From: Candidatus Methanodesulfokora washburnensis
Lineage (GTDB): Archaea; Korarchaeota; Korarchaeia; Korarchaeales; Korarchaeaceae
DNA: 64,000 bases
Assembly (NCBI RefSeq): GCF_003947435.1
Contig: NZ_RCOS01000062.1
Coordinates: forward strand, 83,483-147,482
Reading direction: 5' to 3'
In this document: positions 33,549 to 42,651 of the stretch, piece by piece
Layout of the letters: each line of letters opens with the position of its first letter
Numbering within the stretch: the first letter of the stretch is position 1
Translations under genes and position numbers: made by a program
Notes under the pieces: model-generated
The model's input: the letters and a program-made list of their open reading frames with translations, nothing else
What the model was told of the DNA's origin: nothing
Database searches by the model: none

Positions 33549-34339
33549 CCGATCACCCCTATGTTCCTGCTCAGGAACTCCAGAGAGGATCTACTCCATA
33601 TGGTAAGCCTTCCAGGAACCCCTCCAGGGGCTAGATCTATCACGCTAAGATTTCTCACGGGAACAACTTCTACTCCGGGTATGTTCCTAGCTGAAAGCCT
33701 CAGAGAAGCATCATCCTTCAGAACAACAAAGAGAGGACCTCTTGCCCTTTTCCTTATTCTTCCCCTGTACTTCCCCTTTCCAGCTCTTATCTTCTTAAAC
33801 CTTCTCTTAAGCCTCTCTAGCTCATTCTGAAGGCCCAATTTTATGAGCAGATCTTCAACATCCTTTGTCTTTTTTATCTCCTCAACTTCATCTGTCATCA
33901 CTATTGGGACTTCTTTTACTCCATTCAGCCTATGCCTTCTTGATACAAGCTCTATTGAAGCTGTTGCAGCTAAAGCTGATATCAGCCCAAGGCGCTTCTC
34001 CTTCTTGTTGACTCTCTCCAGGACAACTTTCTCAACTCTAGGAGCTCCCACTCTCACTCCTTTAACAGCTTGATTCGCTCTTGCTGCCCTTCCTGCAGCT
34101 GAATATCCCCTTCCCTTAACTCTTGGAACCCTTGCCACTCCATGACCTACCCCCCATGACTCAGCACTTGTCCTCAAGCCTGCATACCTATCCCTTCCTT
34201 GTGGTTGTATTGATGCAGTTAGAATGGAGAGATAAACTCTTCTTATCACATCCGGCCTTATATCAGTTTCAAATAAGCTGGGTAGCTGTACTTCACCGAC
34301 AACAGAGCCATCTATGCTGTAAACCTTTCTTACTATCAT
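33545..34339 (-). CDS. rpl4: Large ribosomal subunit protein uL4
   Basis: This is 264-residue archaeal uL4, which lines the exit tunnel. Typical parts are SWGVGHGVARVPRVKG in the loop region, NKKEKRLGLISALAATA, and RNLSVIDLAPGGVPGRLT near the end. It overlaps uL3 and uL23 by 4 bases each. Confidence 0.97.
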   Translation of the reverse strand: MIVRKVYSIDGSVVGEVQLPSLFETDIRPDVIRRVYLSILTASIQPQGRDRYAGLRTSAESWGVGHGVARVPRVKGRGYSAAGRAARANQAVKGVRVGAPRVEKVVLERVNKKEKRLGLISALAATASIELVSRRHRLNGVKEVPIVMTDEVEEIKKTKDVEDLLIKLGLQNELERLKRRFKKIRAGKGKYRGRIRKRARGPLFVVLKDDASLRLSARNIPGVEVVPVRNLSVIDLAPGGVPGRLTIWSRSSLEFLSRNIGVIG

Positions 34340-35361
34340 GAGGACACCTCCCTTATTGTGCTTATGTGAACTATCTTCGGTTTGCCAAGCTCATAGGAAG
34401 GAGGCCTTATTGGATGTCTCATCATGATGAACCTTCTCGGCGGACCCATGACAGATCCTGATATTATTATACAATCGCTCCTCACAAGACCATAGTTGAT
34501 AAATCCTCCTGGCGGGTTCAGATCCTCAACAAGTTTGATCGGAACTCCATTCTCGTATTCCGCTGGCACTATCTTCATTATCCTCTTGTTGTACTCAGTT
34601 CTCTTGTGATATCCAAGCTGTCCTGGCCTCGGCACTCTCCATGTTATGTAAGGTGGATGCCTGGATCCAAGGCTTCCTGGTTTCTTCCTCCCTTTTCCCG
34701 CTTTGTGAGGAAGCATCTCTATTCCAAATCTCTTAACAGCTCCTTGGAATCCCTTTCCCTTTGTCACTCCAGTTATGTCAATTAACTGACCCTCTCTAAA
34801 AACATCCATAACTCTGATCGCGTTTCCAATGACATTCCTCGCATAATCTATCCTAGATTCAATGCTTCCACCTAAGATCGGAACCTCCAAAAGCTCAGGC
34901 ACTTTCTTGCTGAGCCCCCCTGCCATCTGGGGATTGGTCCTCAGGATGAGCCTGAGGGATCCCACTTCCTCCTTCCTCCCTTCTATCGCCTCCATGGCTT
35001 TGTCAAAGTTCTTTATCCCACTTCCTATTGGAAAGAGCCTGGAAAGAGGATCATCCTTTTCAACAATGAGTCCTGTTGCAATAGGCTTTAATCCACTTAG
35101 CTCCCTCTTATATGCTCTTATTCCAACAACATTCACCGGAGGTGTCTCTATGACAGTTGATGGTACTGCAATCTCAGTTCCTGTTGTCGGCCTGCCCGGC
35201 CTATCCTCTATCGCTATAAGATGTAGCATTCCAACTTTATATCCTGGAAATCCTCCAAGCTTCGGTCCTTCCTTCAGCTCAGGGTAACTTCTAAAGCTGA
35301 CTTTGGTCGTCTCAGCTCTCTTCCTAGGTCTAAACTGTAGGGATCCATGTCTTCTAGGCAT
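34336..35361 (-). CDS. rpl3: Large ribosomal subunit protein uL3
   Basis: This 341-residue protein is uL3, first gene of the ribosomal operon uL3-uL4-uL23-uL2. It contains GSLQFRPRKRAETTKVSFRS, GFPGYKVGM, DITGVTKGKGFQGAVKRFG and the C-terminal FIMMRHPIRPP. The length is typical of archaea. Confidence 0.98.
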   Translation of the reverse strand: MPRRHGSLQFRPRKRAETTKVSFRSYPELKEGPKLGGFPGYKVGMLHLIAIEDRPGRPTTGTEIAVPSTVIETPPVNVVGIRAYKRELSGLKPIATGLIVEKDDPLSRLFPIGSGIKNFDKAMEAIEGRKEEVGSLRLILRTNPQMAGGLSKKVPELLEVPILGGSIESRIDYARNVIGNAIRVMDVFREGQLIDITGVTKGKGFQGAVKRFGIEMLPHKAGKGRKKPGSLGSRHPPYITWRVPRPGQLGYHKRTEYNKRIMKIVPAEYENGVPIKLVEDLNPPGGFINYGLVRSDCIIISGSVMGPPRRFIMMRHPIRPPSYELGKPKIVHISTIREVSS

Positions 35362-35442
35362 CTAGTCCACCCTAAACTTAGGACATCCAACAGTTGAGCT
35401 GACAATGTGGTCTATAAAAACTTTCAAAAACAATTGATAAGA

Positions 35443-35862
35443 TCAGACGTCCAAGATTACCACAGCTTTCCAGCCATCATCCTCAGGCTTCAGCTCTAAG
35501 TTATGATAGGTAACTGCTTTCACTGCTGTTCTAATCTCGTGCAAATCTGGGTTTAGTTTTTCGCCATAGGCCCTGCCCTTTGCCTTAAACTCGCCGTTTT
35601 TGCATATCTCAACATCGAAGGACGAGAAAACAAGTCCCTCCGTATCTGTTATGAAGAGAAGCTCCTCAAGCCAGTGATGAAGAAGTATGTCAAGCTCATT
35701 TGCTGACACCTCTATCTCCTTGTAAATGGACTTCCCAACCCTTGACACATCCACCATCGCATTATACATCGCCAAGCTGGCTGCCCTGAAGAGATCCTCC
35801 AAGCTTTTACCCCTAGCAACAAAGCCTATATCTCCCTCAACATCCAGATACTCATACTCCAT
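35443..35862 (-). CDS. Archease
   Basis: This 139-residue protein is archease, which activates the RNA ligase RtcB in tRNA splicing and repair. The family features are DVEGDIGFVARGKSLEDLF, a central LLHHWLEELLFITDTEG and the end AVTYHNLELKPEDDGWKAVVILDV. The conserved Asp residues binding metal are present. The gene is nine bases from the EMC6-like gene. Confidence 0.95.
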   Translation of the reverse strand: MEYEYLDVEGDIGFVARGKSLEDLFRAASLAMYNAMVDVSRVGKSIYKEIEVSANELDILLHHWLEELLFITDTEGLVFSSFDVEICKNGEFKAKGRAYGEKLNPDLHEIRTAVKAVTYHNLELKPEDDGWKAVVILDV

Positions 35863-35871
35863 GAGGACCCC

Positions 35872-36726
35872 TCATGGAGTGAGGACGATCACATAAACAT
35901 CATCTACTCTGGCCGTTCTGGTGACTCTGGGAGGCCTCTCTACAAATATATATGATACTCCACCCTCTTTAATTGAGAATATGTTCACGCCCTCTGATGT
36001 CAAGTTGGATCCAAGCTTCACATCCTCGATCAGGATCTTGAGCATTGAGCCATTGAAGTGGAACTTCAGAAGAGCCTCACCTAGGTATATCTCCTTGGAG
36101 CTGTTTCCCTCGAGCGTTATGTTGAACCTGCCATATATCTTGCAGGTCCCTCTTTCCATTTTCACATTTGAGTTAAGGAGGCGAATATGCTGCTCAAAAG
36201 AGGGGTTTACATAGAGGGAGATGTTGAACTTATCGTCCTTCAGCTCAACTTCATAACCCCCGATTGTGGTGCTTCCCTCCTTCAAAGACTTGCCTAGCCA
36301 CAGATCAAGCACATCTGTCACCTGCAGTGGCCAGCCATGCTTTTCGCCGAGACGGACATATGAGATATTGTAGTCAAGAGCACCGGGACCAGCCACTTTT
36401 ACCAAGGGACAAATCCCTGTGCCATTTGCCTCAGCTGTATACACTGTAATCCCTCCTCCAGCTATTGTCAGAAATAGTGACCACATCAGAATGAATCCCA
36501 AGAAAGCAGTCCCGGCCCCTTCCCTGTAGACGCTGTATAGCCCGAGCTCCCTCCTCCCACTACTAAAGTAGAGGAATCCAGTTAAGAAGAGGAGAAGGAC
36601 AAAGAGAGAAATCCCAAGATAGGCGTTTATCTTGAAAATTCCTGCTGCCATGCCTAGAAGGCATGATGCGATTATCTTCACGAAGAATATGGCTTCCTTA
36701 TCGCTCAATGTATCCACCCGCCTCAC
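35872..36726 (-). CDS. Membrane protein with N-terminal EMC6/Rab5ip-like domain
   Basis: This protein of 284 residues has about three membrane helices in the first 100 residues (VKIIASCLLGMAAGI, GISLFVLLLFLTGFLYF, FLGFILMWSLFLTIAGG). These and YREGAGTAFLGFILMW resemble archaeal EMC6-like proteins linked to membrane protein insertion. The remaining 180 residues form an outer beta-rich domain with several NxT/S sequons. The EMC6 assignment is by resemblance only. Confidence 0.5.
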   Translation of the reverse strand: MRRVDTLSDKEAIFFVKIIASCLLGMAAGIFKINAYLGISLFVLLLFLTGFLYFSSGRRELGLYSVYREGAGTAFLGFILMWSLFLTIAGGGITVYTAEANGTGICPLVKVAGPGALDYNISYVRLGEKHGWPLQVTDVLDLWLGKSLKEGSTTIGGYEVELKDDKFNISLYVNPSFEQHIRLLNSNVKMERGTCKIYGRFNITLEGNSSKEIYLGEALLKFHFNGSMLKILIEDVKLGSNLTSEGVNIFSIKEGGVSYIFVERPPRVTRTARVDDVYVIVLTP

Positions 36727-36871
36727 TATTATAGATAGTTTTTATAACTGTTTCACCTCAGCCTCGAGGACTTCACAGACAATTTTCATCGCTAATTTAC
36801 GGGAGTTTAGATAAAATCAGATGTCTTTTCGCTTTTATATCGAATAGAGAAGCAAATTTAGCTACTGGACA

Positions 36872-36883
36872 ACTGAGCTCAGT
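36872..36883. repeat. Perfect palindrome ACTGAGCTCAGT
   Basis: This 12-bp palindrome lies inside a larger GGAC/GTCC pair in the divergent gap before NFACT. It could be an operator or a small hairpin in a leader; it has no partner copy in the window. Confidence 0.35.
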
Positions 36884-36931
36884 CCAATCCCTTGGAAAAT
36901 TCTATTCTTGGTTTTTCTCTCCTCTCAAATA

Positions 36932-36940
36932 GTTTTATAA
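36932..36940 (+). promoter_or_regulatory. TATA box of NFACT gene
   Basis: GTTTTATAA is centred 26 bases before the ATG at 36962, the spacing expected for a leaderless transcript. No ribosome binding site precedes that ATG, which fits. Confidence 0.6.
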
Positions 36941-36961
36941 CATGCTTGTATTCCTTCCCTG

Positions 36962-38743
36962 ATGGAGAGGAGATCAAGTCTCACGGGCATAGAGATCAAA
37001 GCAATAGTGGATTACCTGAGCCAGATCACTGGAAGCTATCTGAAGAACTTCTATCATGTTGGAGAGTTTTTCACGATGTCATTCAGCCATGGGATAGGGA
37101 GCAGAAAGGAACTAGTCATATTGCCAGGAAAAAGCATATTCCTCACGGATAGAGGAATAGAGAAACCAGAGGTCCCAAGCAAGCTGGCTATGGCGGTTAG
37201 AAGGAGGATAAAGGGTTCAAGACTTGTTGAGGTATCTCAGATAGGGATGGAAAGAGTTGTATCCCTTCTTTTCTCGTCGGAGAAGGGGAAGTTCTCAGTA
37301 AATATAGAGATTTTCGGCAGGGGAAACCTCGTGCTTACGAATGAAGATGGGATAATAGAGCTGGCATCAAGCTACAGGAAGTTCAGGGATAGAGAAATAG
37401 AAAGAGGAAAGCCTTATTTAGTCCCAAAGAGCAAATTTGATCTCGATAGCATTGAGCAGATGGATATAGAGATTTGGAAGGCCCTTACCAGCCTTGGTAT
37501 AGGCCCCCCATATATGAACGAAGTTCTCGGCAATACAGGACTTGATCCCATGAGAAAGCTTTCCGAGATGAGCGAGGAGGAGATATCCTTCTTGAAGAAG
37601 GAGATTTTAAACCTGTATAATGCAATGAGAAACCCCACTCCTGTAATATATTTACAGGATGGAAATTATATAGATTTTTCATTTATAAAATTAAATTATA
37701 TGAAAAGCAATTATAAGGAATTCGATGATATTATGAGAATGCTTGAGGAGTACTTCTGGGGATTTTTGGAGGAGAAAAAAGGGGAGAAAAGGGAGGAATC
37801 ACTGGAGAAAGCGAGGAATAGATATCTGGAGGAGGCAAAAAGGATGAGGGAGATGGGAGATTTTATATTCAGCAATATTCCTGCCTTAGATCTCATTCTG
37901 GATAAGGTGAGAAAAGGTCTTGATGATCAAGCTGTCATGAAAATTGATAGAAGCAGAAGGTCCGTTGTCATCTCATTGAATAACATTGAGATAGAGCTTG
38001 ATTACACGCTTAATGCGGTTAAGAATGCACAGAAGTACTATGAGATGGCAAAAAAGCTTGAGAGAAAAGCTGAGGGGATTGAGAGAATTAAGGAAGAAAA
38101 GGAGGAGAGGGAGGTTCTGACTTACAGGAAGAGGTGGTATGATGACTTCAGATGGTTTATATCATCGGATGGTCTCATGGTGCTAGCTGGAAGGGACAGG
38201 AACACGAACAGGATTCTGGTGAACAAGCACATGGAGGATGATGACCTGTTCTTCCACGTTGACATGCCAGGAGGGGCCGTTGTCATCGTGAAATGTCATG
38301 GAAAGAGCTTTGGAGATGCCACTATCGAGGAGGCAGCTGTCTTTGCGGCTTGTTTTTCTAGGGCATGGAGGGAAAAGCTCAGCTCAGCTGATGTGTACTA
38401 TGTCAGAGGTGAGCAGGTGAGAAAACATCCACCACCCGGCATGTTCATACCCAAGGGATCCTTCTTCATAGAGGGAAAGAGAGAATACAGAAGGGTTGAT
38501 CTAAGGCTTTCAATAGGAATAATAAGGCATGAGGATGAGCTTAGACTTATATCAAGTCCTCCAAGTGCCTCGTGGAGGATGATAGCTCATTTAAATATAA
38601 GACCGGGTAATATTACAAGGGAAAAAGCAGTACAGGTTATTAAGAAGGAGTTGGAGAGAAGGATGGGGGGCATGAAGTTGTCCTTGGATCCAAAGGAGAT
38701 AATAAGAGCAATGCCTCCTGGGGACGTGGAGATAGAGGGATGA
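36962..38743 (+). CDS. NFACT family protein (archaeal Rqc2/RqcH homologue)
   Basis: This 593-residue protein is the archaeal counterpart of Rqc2/NEMF, which binds split large ribosomal subunits carrying stalled chains. The N-terminal NFACT-N domain has ELVILPGKSIFLTD, IEIFGRGNLVLTNEDG and FRDREIERGKPY. A long coiled coil spans about residues 250-390. The NFACT-R domain has WFISSDGLMVLAGRDRNTN, DDDLFFHVDMPGGAVV and VRKHPPPGMFIPKGSF. Transcription is probably leaderless. It overlaps the first CBS gene by 4 bases. Confidence 0.95.
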   Translation: MERRSSLTGIEIKAIVDYLSQITGSYLKNFYHVGEFFTMSFSHGIGSRKELVILPGKSIFLTDRGIEKPEVPSKLAMAVRRRIKGSRLVEVSQIGMERVVSLLFSSEKGKFSVNIEIFGRGNLVLTNEDGIIELASSYRKFRDREIERGKPYLVPKSKFDLDSIEQMDIEIWKALTSLGIGPPYMNEVLGNTGLDPMRKLSEMSEEEISFLKKEILNLYNAMRNPTPVIYLQDGNYIDFSFIKLNYMKSNYKEFDDIMRMLEEYFWGFLEEKKGEKREESLEKARNRYLEEAKRMREMGDFIFSNIPALDLILDKVRKGLDDQAVMKIDRSRRSVVISLNNIEIELDYTLNAVKNAQKYYEMAKKLERKAEGIERIKEEKEEREVLTYRKRWYDDFRWFISSDGLMVLAGRDRNTNRILVNKHMEDDDLFFHVDMPGGAVVIVKCHGKSFGDATIEEAAVFAACFSRAWREKLSSADVYYVRGEQVRKHPPPGMFIPKGSFFIEGKREYRRVDLRLSIGIIRHEDELRLISSPPSASWRMIAHLNIRPGNITREKAVQVIKKELERRMGGMKLSLDPKEIIRAMPPGDVEIEG

Positions 38744-39231
38744 AGATGTGGGCTCCAATACCTCCTAAAAAGGAAAAACCTGAGGTTTCCCTTTTCATAG
38801 GGGAGATAATGACGAGAAATGTGATAACAGCATCTCCCAGCACCTCTGTTGCTGATGTTGCAAGGCTTATGAGGGACAAGAACATAGGATCTGTTGTTGT
38901 AATGGAGAATGGAAGAATAGCTGGTATAGTTACGGAGAGGGATATAGTCACGAGGTATGTCGCAAATCCCATGGGAAAAAGACCGGAAGAGATTGTCATA
39001 GGGGAGATAATGACGAGAAACCCGATAACAATAAGGGATAATGTGGATGTAATGGAGGCCGCAAGAATAATGGCTGAGAGGAATATAAGGAGGCTGATAG
39101 TGGTGAATTCGAGGGGTGAAATAGTCGGGATAGTTTCATCAAGGGATATAGTGAGAGTTGCCCCTCACATAATCTTCATAGCATCGGAAAAGCTAAGGCA
39201 GGCAAGACAGAGGACTGGATGGGCTCCATGA
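38740..39231 (+). CDS. CBS-pair protein
   Basis: This 163-residue protein has two CBS domains forming one Bateman module: IMTRNVITASPSTSVADVARLM through GIVTERDIV, then IMTRNPITIRDNVDVMEAARIM through GIVSSRDIV. CBS pairs usually sense adenosine nucleotides. No output domain is present. It is first in a run of three CBS genes following NFACT. Confidence 0.92.
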   Translation: MKMWAPIPPKKEKPEVSLFIGEIMTRNVITASPSTSVADVARLMRDKNIGSVVVMENGRIAGIVTERDIVTRYVANPMGKRPEEIVIGEIMTRNPITIRDNVDVMEAARIMAERNIRRLIVVNSRGEIVGIVSSRDIVRVAPHIIFIASEKLRQARQRTGWAP

Positions 39232-39242
39232 GGTGATCCATT

Positions 39243-40079
39243 ATGAAGGTAAAGGATTATATGAGCTCTCCTGTTGTCACAATATCCCCTTATGATACGC
39301 TCGGAAAGGCTAGAAATCTGATGCTTGAGAGAGGAGTTCACAGACTAGTGGTGGTGGATGAAAAAGGCGCTCCGGTGGGAGTGATCTCAATATCTGATAT
39401 CATAAGAGCTGTGTCATCGGGAGGTCCCCCTTGGAGGTGGAGGGACAAAAGCTCAGCGCTTTTGATGAGGTACATGAGCAAGGATCCCGTGACAATAGGA
39501 GCTGAGGAGACTGTTGCAGAGGCCGCAAGAATAATGGTGGAGAGAAATGTAAGCTGTCTTCCTGTTATGCTGAACAGGGAGTTAGTTGGGATAATAACAA
39601 AAACAGATATGACAAGGCTTTTCTCGGAGAGGTTTAGAGGGGCACTGAAGGTCAGGGATTTGATGAGAAACCCGACTTTTGTGAGGGAGACTCTTCCTGT
39701 CAAGAAGGTTTTAAAGCTCTTCTCGAAGAAAAGGGAGGATGCTATCGTGGTAGTTGCATCAAAGGAGAGACCTGTTGGATTTCTGACAGAAAGGGATCTG
39801 TTTTTCTATGAAACATCGAGAGCAAAGGGATATTCAGTCATTAACTCTGAGTTTGGAAGGATAAGCGGCGAGATAAAGGAAAGGAGAGTTTCAGAAGTGG
39901 CTAGGGAGATAAGGGCAACGCTGAATCCAGAGCTTGATGCAGCAAAAGCTGCAAGGATGATGCTGGACTGGGGTGTTACGGGGCTTCCTGTGGCAGATGG
40001 AGATAAGCTTATAGGTGTGCTGACAAAGAGGGATATAGTGAGGGGTGTTTCAATTGTCTCTAGCAGAGAAGAAGGTTGA
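39243..40079 (+). CDS. Four-CBS-domain protein
   Basis: This protein of 278 residues contains four CBS domains in two Bateman modules (DYMSSPVVTISPYDTLGKA, YMSKDPVTIGAEETVAEAA, a degenerate third from LMRNPTFVRETLPVK, and a fourth from ATLNPELDAAKAARMM). There is no output domain. It is 11 bases after the previous CBS gene and overlaps the next, so the three form an operon. Confidence 0.9.
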   Translation: MKVKDYMSSPVVTISPYDTLGKARNLMLERGVHRLVVVDEKGAPVGVISISDIIRAVSSGGPPWRWRDKSSALLMRYMSKDPVTIGAEETVAEAARIMVERNVSCLPVMLNRELVGIITKTDMTRLFSERFRGALKVRDLMRNPTFVRETLPVKKVLKLFSKKREDAIVVVASKERPVGFLTERDLFFYETSRAKGYSVINSEFGRISGEIKERRVSEVAREIRATLNPELDAAKAARMMLDWGVTGLPVADGDKLIGVLTKRDIVRGVSIVSSREEG

Positions 40080-40842
40080 GGAGCTGATGACAAGTCCCCC
40101 TGTCTGCATATCGAAGGATTCCCCTGTAGGAAAGGCATTAAGCCTCATGCTGGATCATGATTTCTCCCATTTAATAGCTGTTGATGGAAAAAGAGTTGCT
40201 GGAGTAGTTTCAATGTGGGATCTAGTTGATGTGCTGGGCTCATCTAGGTTCAGGAATGTACCTGTTAGCAGGATACATGTGAGCGCTGTGATGAGCGAGC
40301 CAGCTGTAACAATACAGGCTGATGATAAGGTGGAAGATGCAAAGAGGATAATGCTGGAGAGGGACTTCAGCTGCCTTCCTGTGATGAGAGGAGACAATTT
40401 AGTTGGGATAATAACGGAGACAGATATAGTCAAGATGCTGAAAGACAGCTCTGCTGTCAGGGATTTGATGAGAAGCTCCTATCCTAAGGTGATGCCGATA
40501 GACAGGATAGTTCATGCTAGGGCCATAATGATAGAGAACGGGGTGAGGGTGATACCAGTTGTTGAAGAGGGAAGACTTGTCGGCATTGTCACGGAAAGAG
40601 CTCTTGCAAAGGCCTTTTATCATCTTAGAGATGAATCAAGAGTATCCCATATAGAGGAAGCTGTCAGAAGAGTTATAGTTGAGGATGTGATGGAGGAGTC
40701 TCCTGAGGTCCTGAGAGAAGATCAGAGCATAGAGGAAGCAGCGGCTCTATTCTACAAGGCGAGAATACCTGCTCTTCCCGTGATAGAAGGGGATCTAGTG
40801 AAAGGAATGCTGGAGAGAAAGTCCCTCTTGCTCAGAGTGTAG
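40054..40842 (+). CDS. Four-CBS-domain protein
   Basis: A second protein with four CBS domains (LMTSPPVCISKDSPVGKAL, VMSEPAVTIQADDKVEDA, LMRSSYPKVMPIDRIVHA, VMEESPEVLREDQSIEEAA), ending at the UbiA gene. The start TTG at 40054 has AGGGGTG six bases upstream and is preferred over GTG at 40045, which sits inside that site. It overlaps the previous gene by about 26 bases. Together the three proteins give ten CBS domains without an enzyme. Confidence 0.88.
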   Translation: MSLAEKKVEELMTSPPVCISKDSPVGKALSLMLDHDFSHLIAVDGKRVAGVVSMWDLVDVLGSSRFRNVPVSRIHVSAVMSEPAVTIQADDKVEDAKRIMLERDFSCLPVMRGDNLVGIITETDIVKMLKDSSAVRDLMRSSYPKVMPIDRIVHARAIMIENGVRVIPVVEEGRLVGIVTERALAKAFYHLRDESRVSHIEEAVRRVIVEDVMEESPEVLREDQSIEEAAALFYKARIPALPVIEGDLVKGMLERKSLLLRV

Positions 40843-41668
40843 CAGAATCGAGAAGCATTGCAAGAAGGCCGAACAGCATTGAAGCTTTTATCAGAGTGGA
40901 TGCCCTGCTTGCAGTGCTCTTGCTTATGTTCCAAGATATAAAAGCTGAGTAGATGAGGATTATAACAGCCAATGTGGAGAGGATCAGGTATATAAAACCT
41001 GATAAGCCTAAGATAAACGGAATGTATGTGAATAAAATAGCTGAAAGACATGTTATAGAGATTGCAATGCCAGCAGCTCTTTCCCCCCTGGTTGCAGCTA
41101 TGGTCCTGACTCCTGCAGCTCTATCTCCATCTATGTCCTCAACTCCTTTTGTTATCTCCCTGGCCAGATTCACCAAGAAGGCTATAATCGAATACATGAT
41201 GACCTTTTGGCTTAGGGAGAAAAGCCCTCCGTAGATTATTGTGAATGAAACGCCCAAACTGACCAAGATATTCCCTATAAGCCCCTCTTTCTTCAGTCTG
41301 AGGCCGTAGAGATACCAAGCAACTGAGAAGAAAAGAGCTATTGCAAAGTGAACTATACTTATAAAATATGATAATAGAGTTCCAGCTGCAGACAGCGACA
41401 GGTATAGAAGGGCTGCCTCATTTCTGCTGACAAGCCCGCTTGGTATTGGCCTGTATGGCCTATTTATCCTGTCTATTTCGACATCAAAGAAGTCGTTTAT
41501 TGCATTTCCTCCCATTAGAATGAGAGGTGGAACTAAAAGACATATTATAAGACGATCCATTGGATAAAGGGGGATTTTTGCAGATAACCAGCCAACAAGA
41601 GCTCCTATCGATGCCAGAATTGCATTTTTCGGTCTCAGAAGGAGGACAATTCCCTTCAGCTTTCCCAT
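40832..41668 (-). CDS. Digeranylgeranylglyceryl phosphate synthase (UbiA family)
   Basis: This membrane prenyltransferase has about 278 residues and adds the second geranylgeranyl chain to GGGP in archaeal lipid synthesis. The two aspartate motifs of UbiA enzymes are present: NAINDFFDVEIDRINRP with IPSG, and GVEDIDGDRAAGVRTIA. About eight membrane helices are visible. The ATG at 41668 lies 23 bases from a strong TATA box, so a leaderless start fits; TTG at 41683 is the alternative. It overlaps the convergent CBS gene by 11 bases. Confidence 0.88.
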   Translation of the reverse strand: MGKLKGIVLLLRPKNAILASIGALVGWLSAKIPLYPMDRLIICLLVPPLILMGGNAINDFFDVEIDRINRPYRPIPSGLVSRNEAALLYLSLSAAGTLLSYFISIVHFAIALFFSVAWYLYGLRLKKEGLIGNILVSLGVSFTIIYGGLFSLSQKVIMYSIIAFLVNLAREITKGVEDIDGDRAAGVRTIAATRGERAAGIAISITCLSAILFTYIPFILGLSGFIYLILSTLAVIILIYSAFISWNISKSTASRASTLIKASMLFGLLAMLLDSATL

Positions 41669-41684
41669 CGGGATAGCAGCCAAG

Positions 41685-41698
41685 TTAAATATATAAAT
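41685..41698. promoter_or_regulatory. Shared palindromic TATA box for two divergent leaderless genes
   Basis: TTAAATATATAAAT is nearly symmetric. Its centre is about 23 bases from the minus-strand ATG (41668) and about 28 from the plus-strand ATG (41719). Both distances fit transcription starting at or next to the start codons, so one box may serve both genes. Confidence 0.6.
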
Positions 41699-41718
41699 GG
41701 ATGCATCCTCTGGTCTTT

Positions 41719-42651
41719 ATGAGAAGAGCAAAAGTGGGAGTAATTGGCTGCGGATGGTTTGGAACAGCGCATGCCAGAGTGTACAGAGAGATAGGAGATG
41801 TTGACCTTATAGCTGTTTCCGATATAAATCTGGAAAGTGCCAGAAGAGTCGGGGAGATGTACAACGCAAGATATTACGGATCGCCCGAGGATATGCTTGA
41901 GAAGGAGGACTTAGATGCCGTTAGCATAGCAGTAACCCCTCAAAATCTCGCAAAAACAGCAATTTTAGCAGCAGAAAAGGGGATAAACATGCTTGTGGAG
42001 AAGCCTGTTGCAACCAGCAAGCAGGAGCTTGAGGCTCTTATTTCCGCTGTTGAGAAAAGCGGCGTCATATTCATGCCTGGATTCATAGAGATATTCAATC
42101 CAGCTATTGAGGAGCTCAGAAAATGCCTTAAATCAGGAGATATAGGTGATCCCCTTATGATATCATCGGAAAGGATGGGAAGAAACCCAAAGAGGCCCCT
42201 TGGCTGGAACATAGGGGTCTCACTTGATCTGGGAATTCATGAGATGTACGTTCATACATGGCTAATGGGACAGCCTGTGGCTGTGAGATCAATGCTAAGA
42301 AGAGGGGAAAATGGGTACGATGAGGCAGCTGTCTTCATTCTCTCATTTTCAAACGATGTAATCGGGGTTATATCAACTAACTGGCTCACTCCAGCAGGTG
42401 TGAGGAGGATAAGAGTTTCTGGATCCAAAGGAAGCGCATGGGTGGACTATCTAAACCAGACATTGGTGATAGAGAGGTCCGATCACTCGCTGATGCCCCA
42501 GATAAGGAGGAAGGAGCCCCTTTTGGAGGAGCTCCAGAGCTTTATAAGCTCTGTTATAAGCGGAAGGAAGCCGGATATAGATGAGAGGTTTGCAAAGAAT
42601 GTTCTAGATTCCCTTTTCAGTGGGATTGAGAGAGAAGTGGAGATGAAGTGA
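41719..42651 (+). CDS. Gfo/Idh/MocA-family oxidoreductase
   Basis: This protein of about 310 residues is an NAD(P)-dependent dehydrogenase. The N-terminal Rossmann motif is VGVIGCGWFGTAHARVY. MLVEKPVATS carries the EKP signature with the catalytic Lys, and DLGIHEMYVHTWLMG holds the family's conserved His. The C-terminal part is a beta-sheet substrate domain. The start at 41719 is chosen over 41701 because of the TATA spacing and the family N-terminus. Substrates in the family are sugars or inositols; none can be assigned here. Confidence 0.88.
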   Translation: MRRAKVGVIGCGWFGTAHARVYREIGDVDLIAVSDINLESARRVGEMYNARYYGSPEDMLEKEDLDAVSIAVTPQNLAKTAILAAEKGINMLVEKPVATSKQELEALISAVEKSGVIFMPGFIEIFNPAIEELRKCLKSGDIGDPLMISSERMGRNPKRPLGWNIGVSLDLGIHEMYVHTWLMGQPVAVRSMLRRGENGYDEAAVFILSFSNDVIGVISTNWLTPAGVRRIRVSGSKGSAWVDYLNQTLVIERSDHSLMPQIRRKEPLLEELQSFISSVISGRKPDIDERFAKNVLDSLFSGIEREVEMK

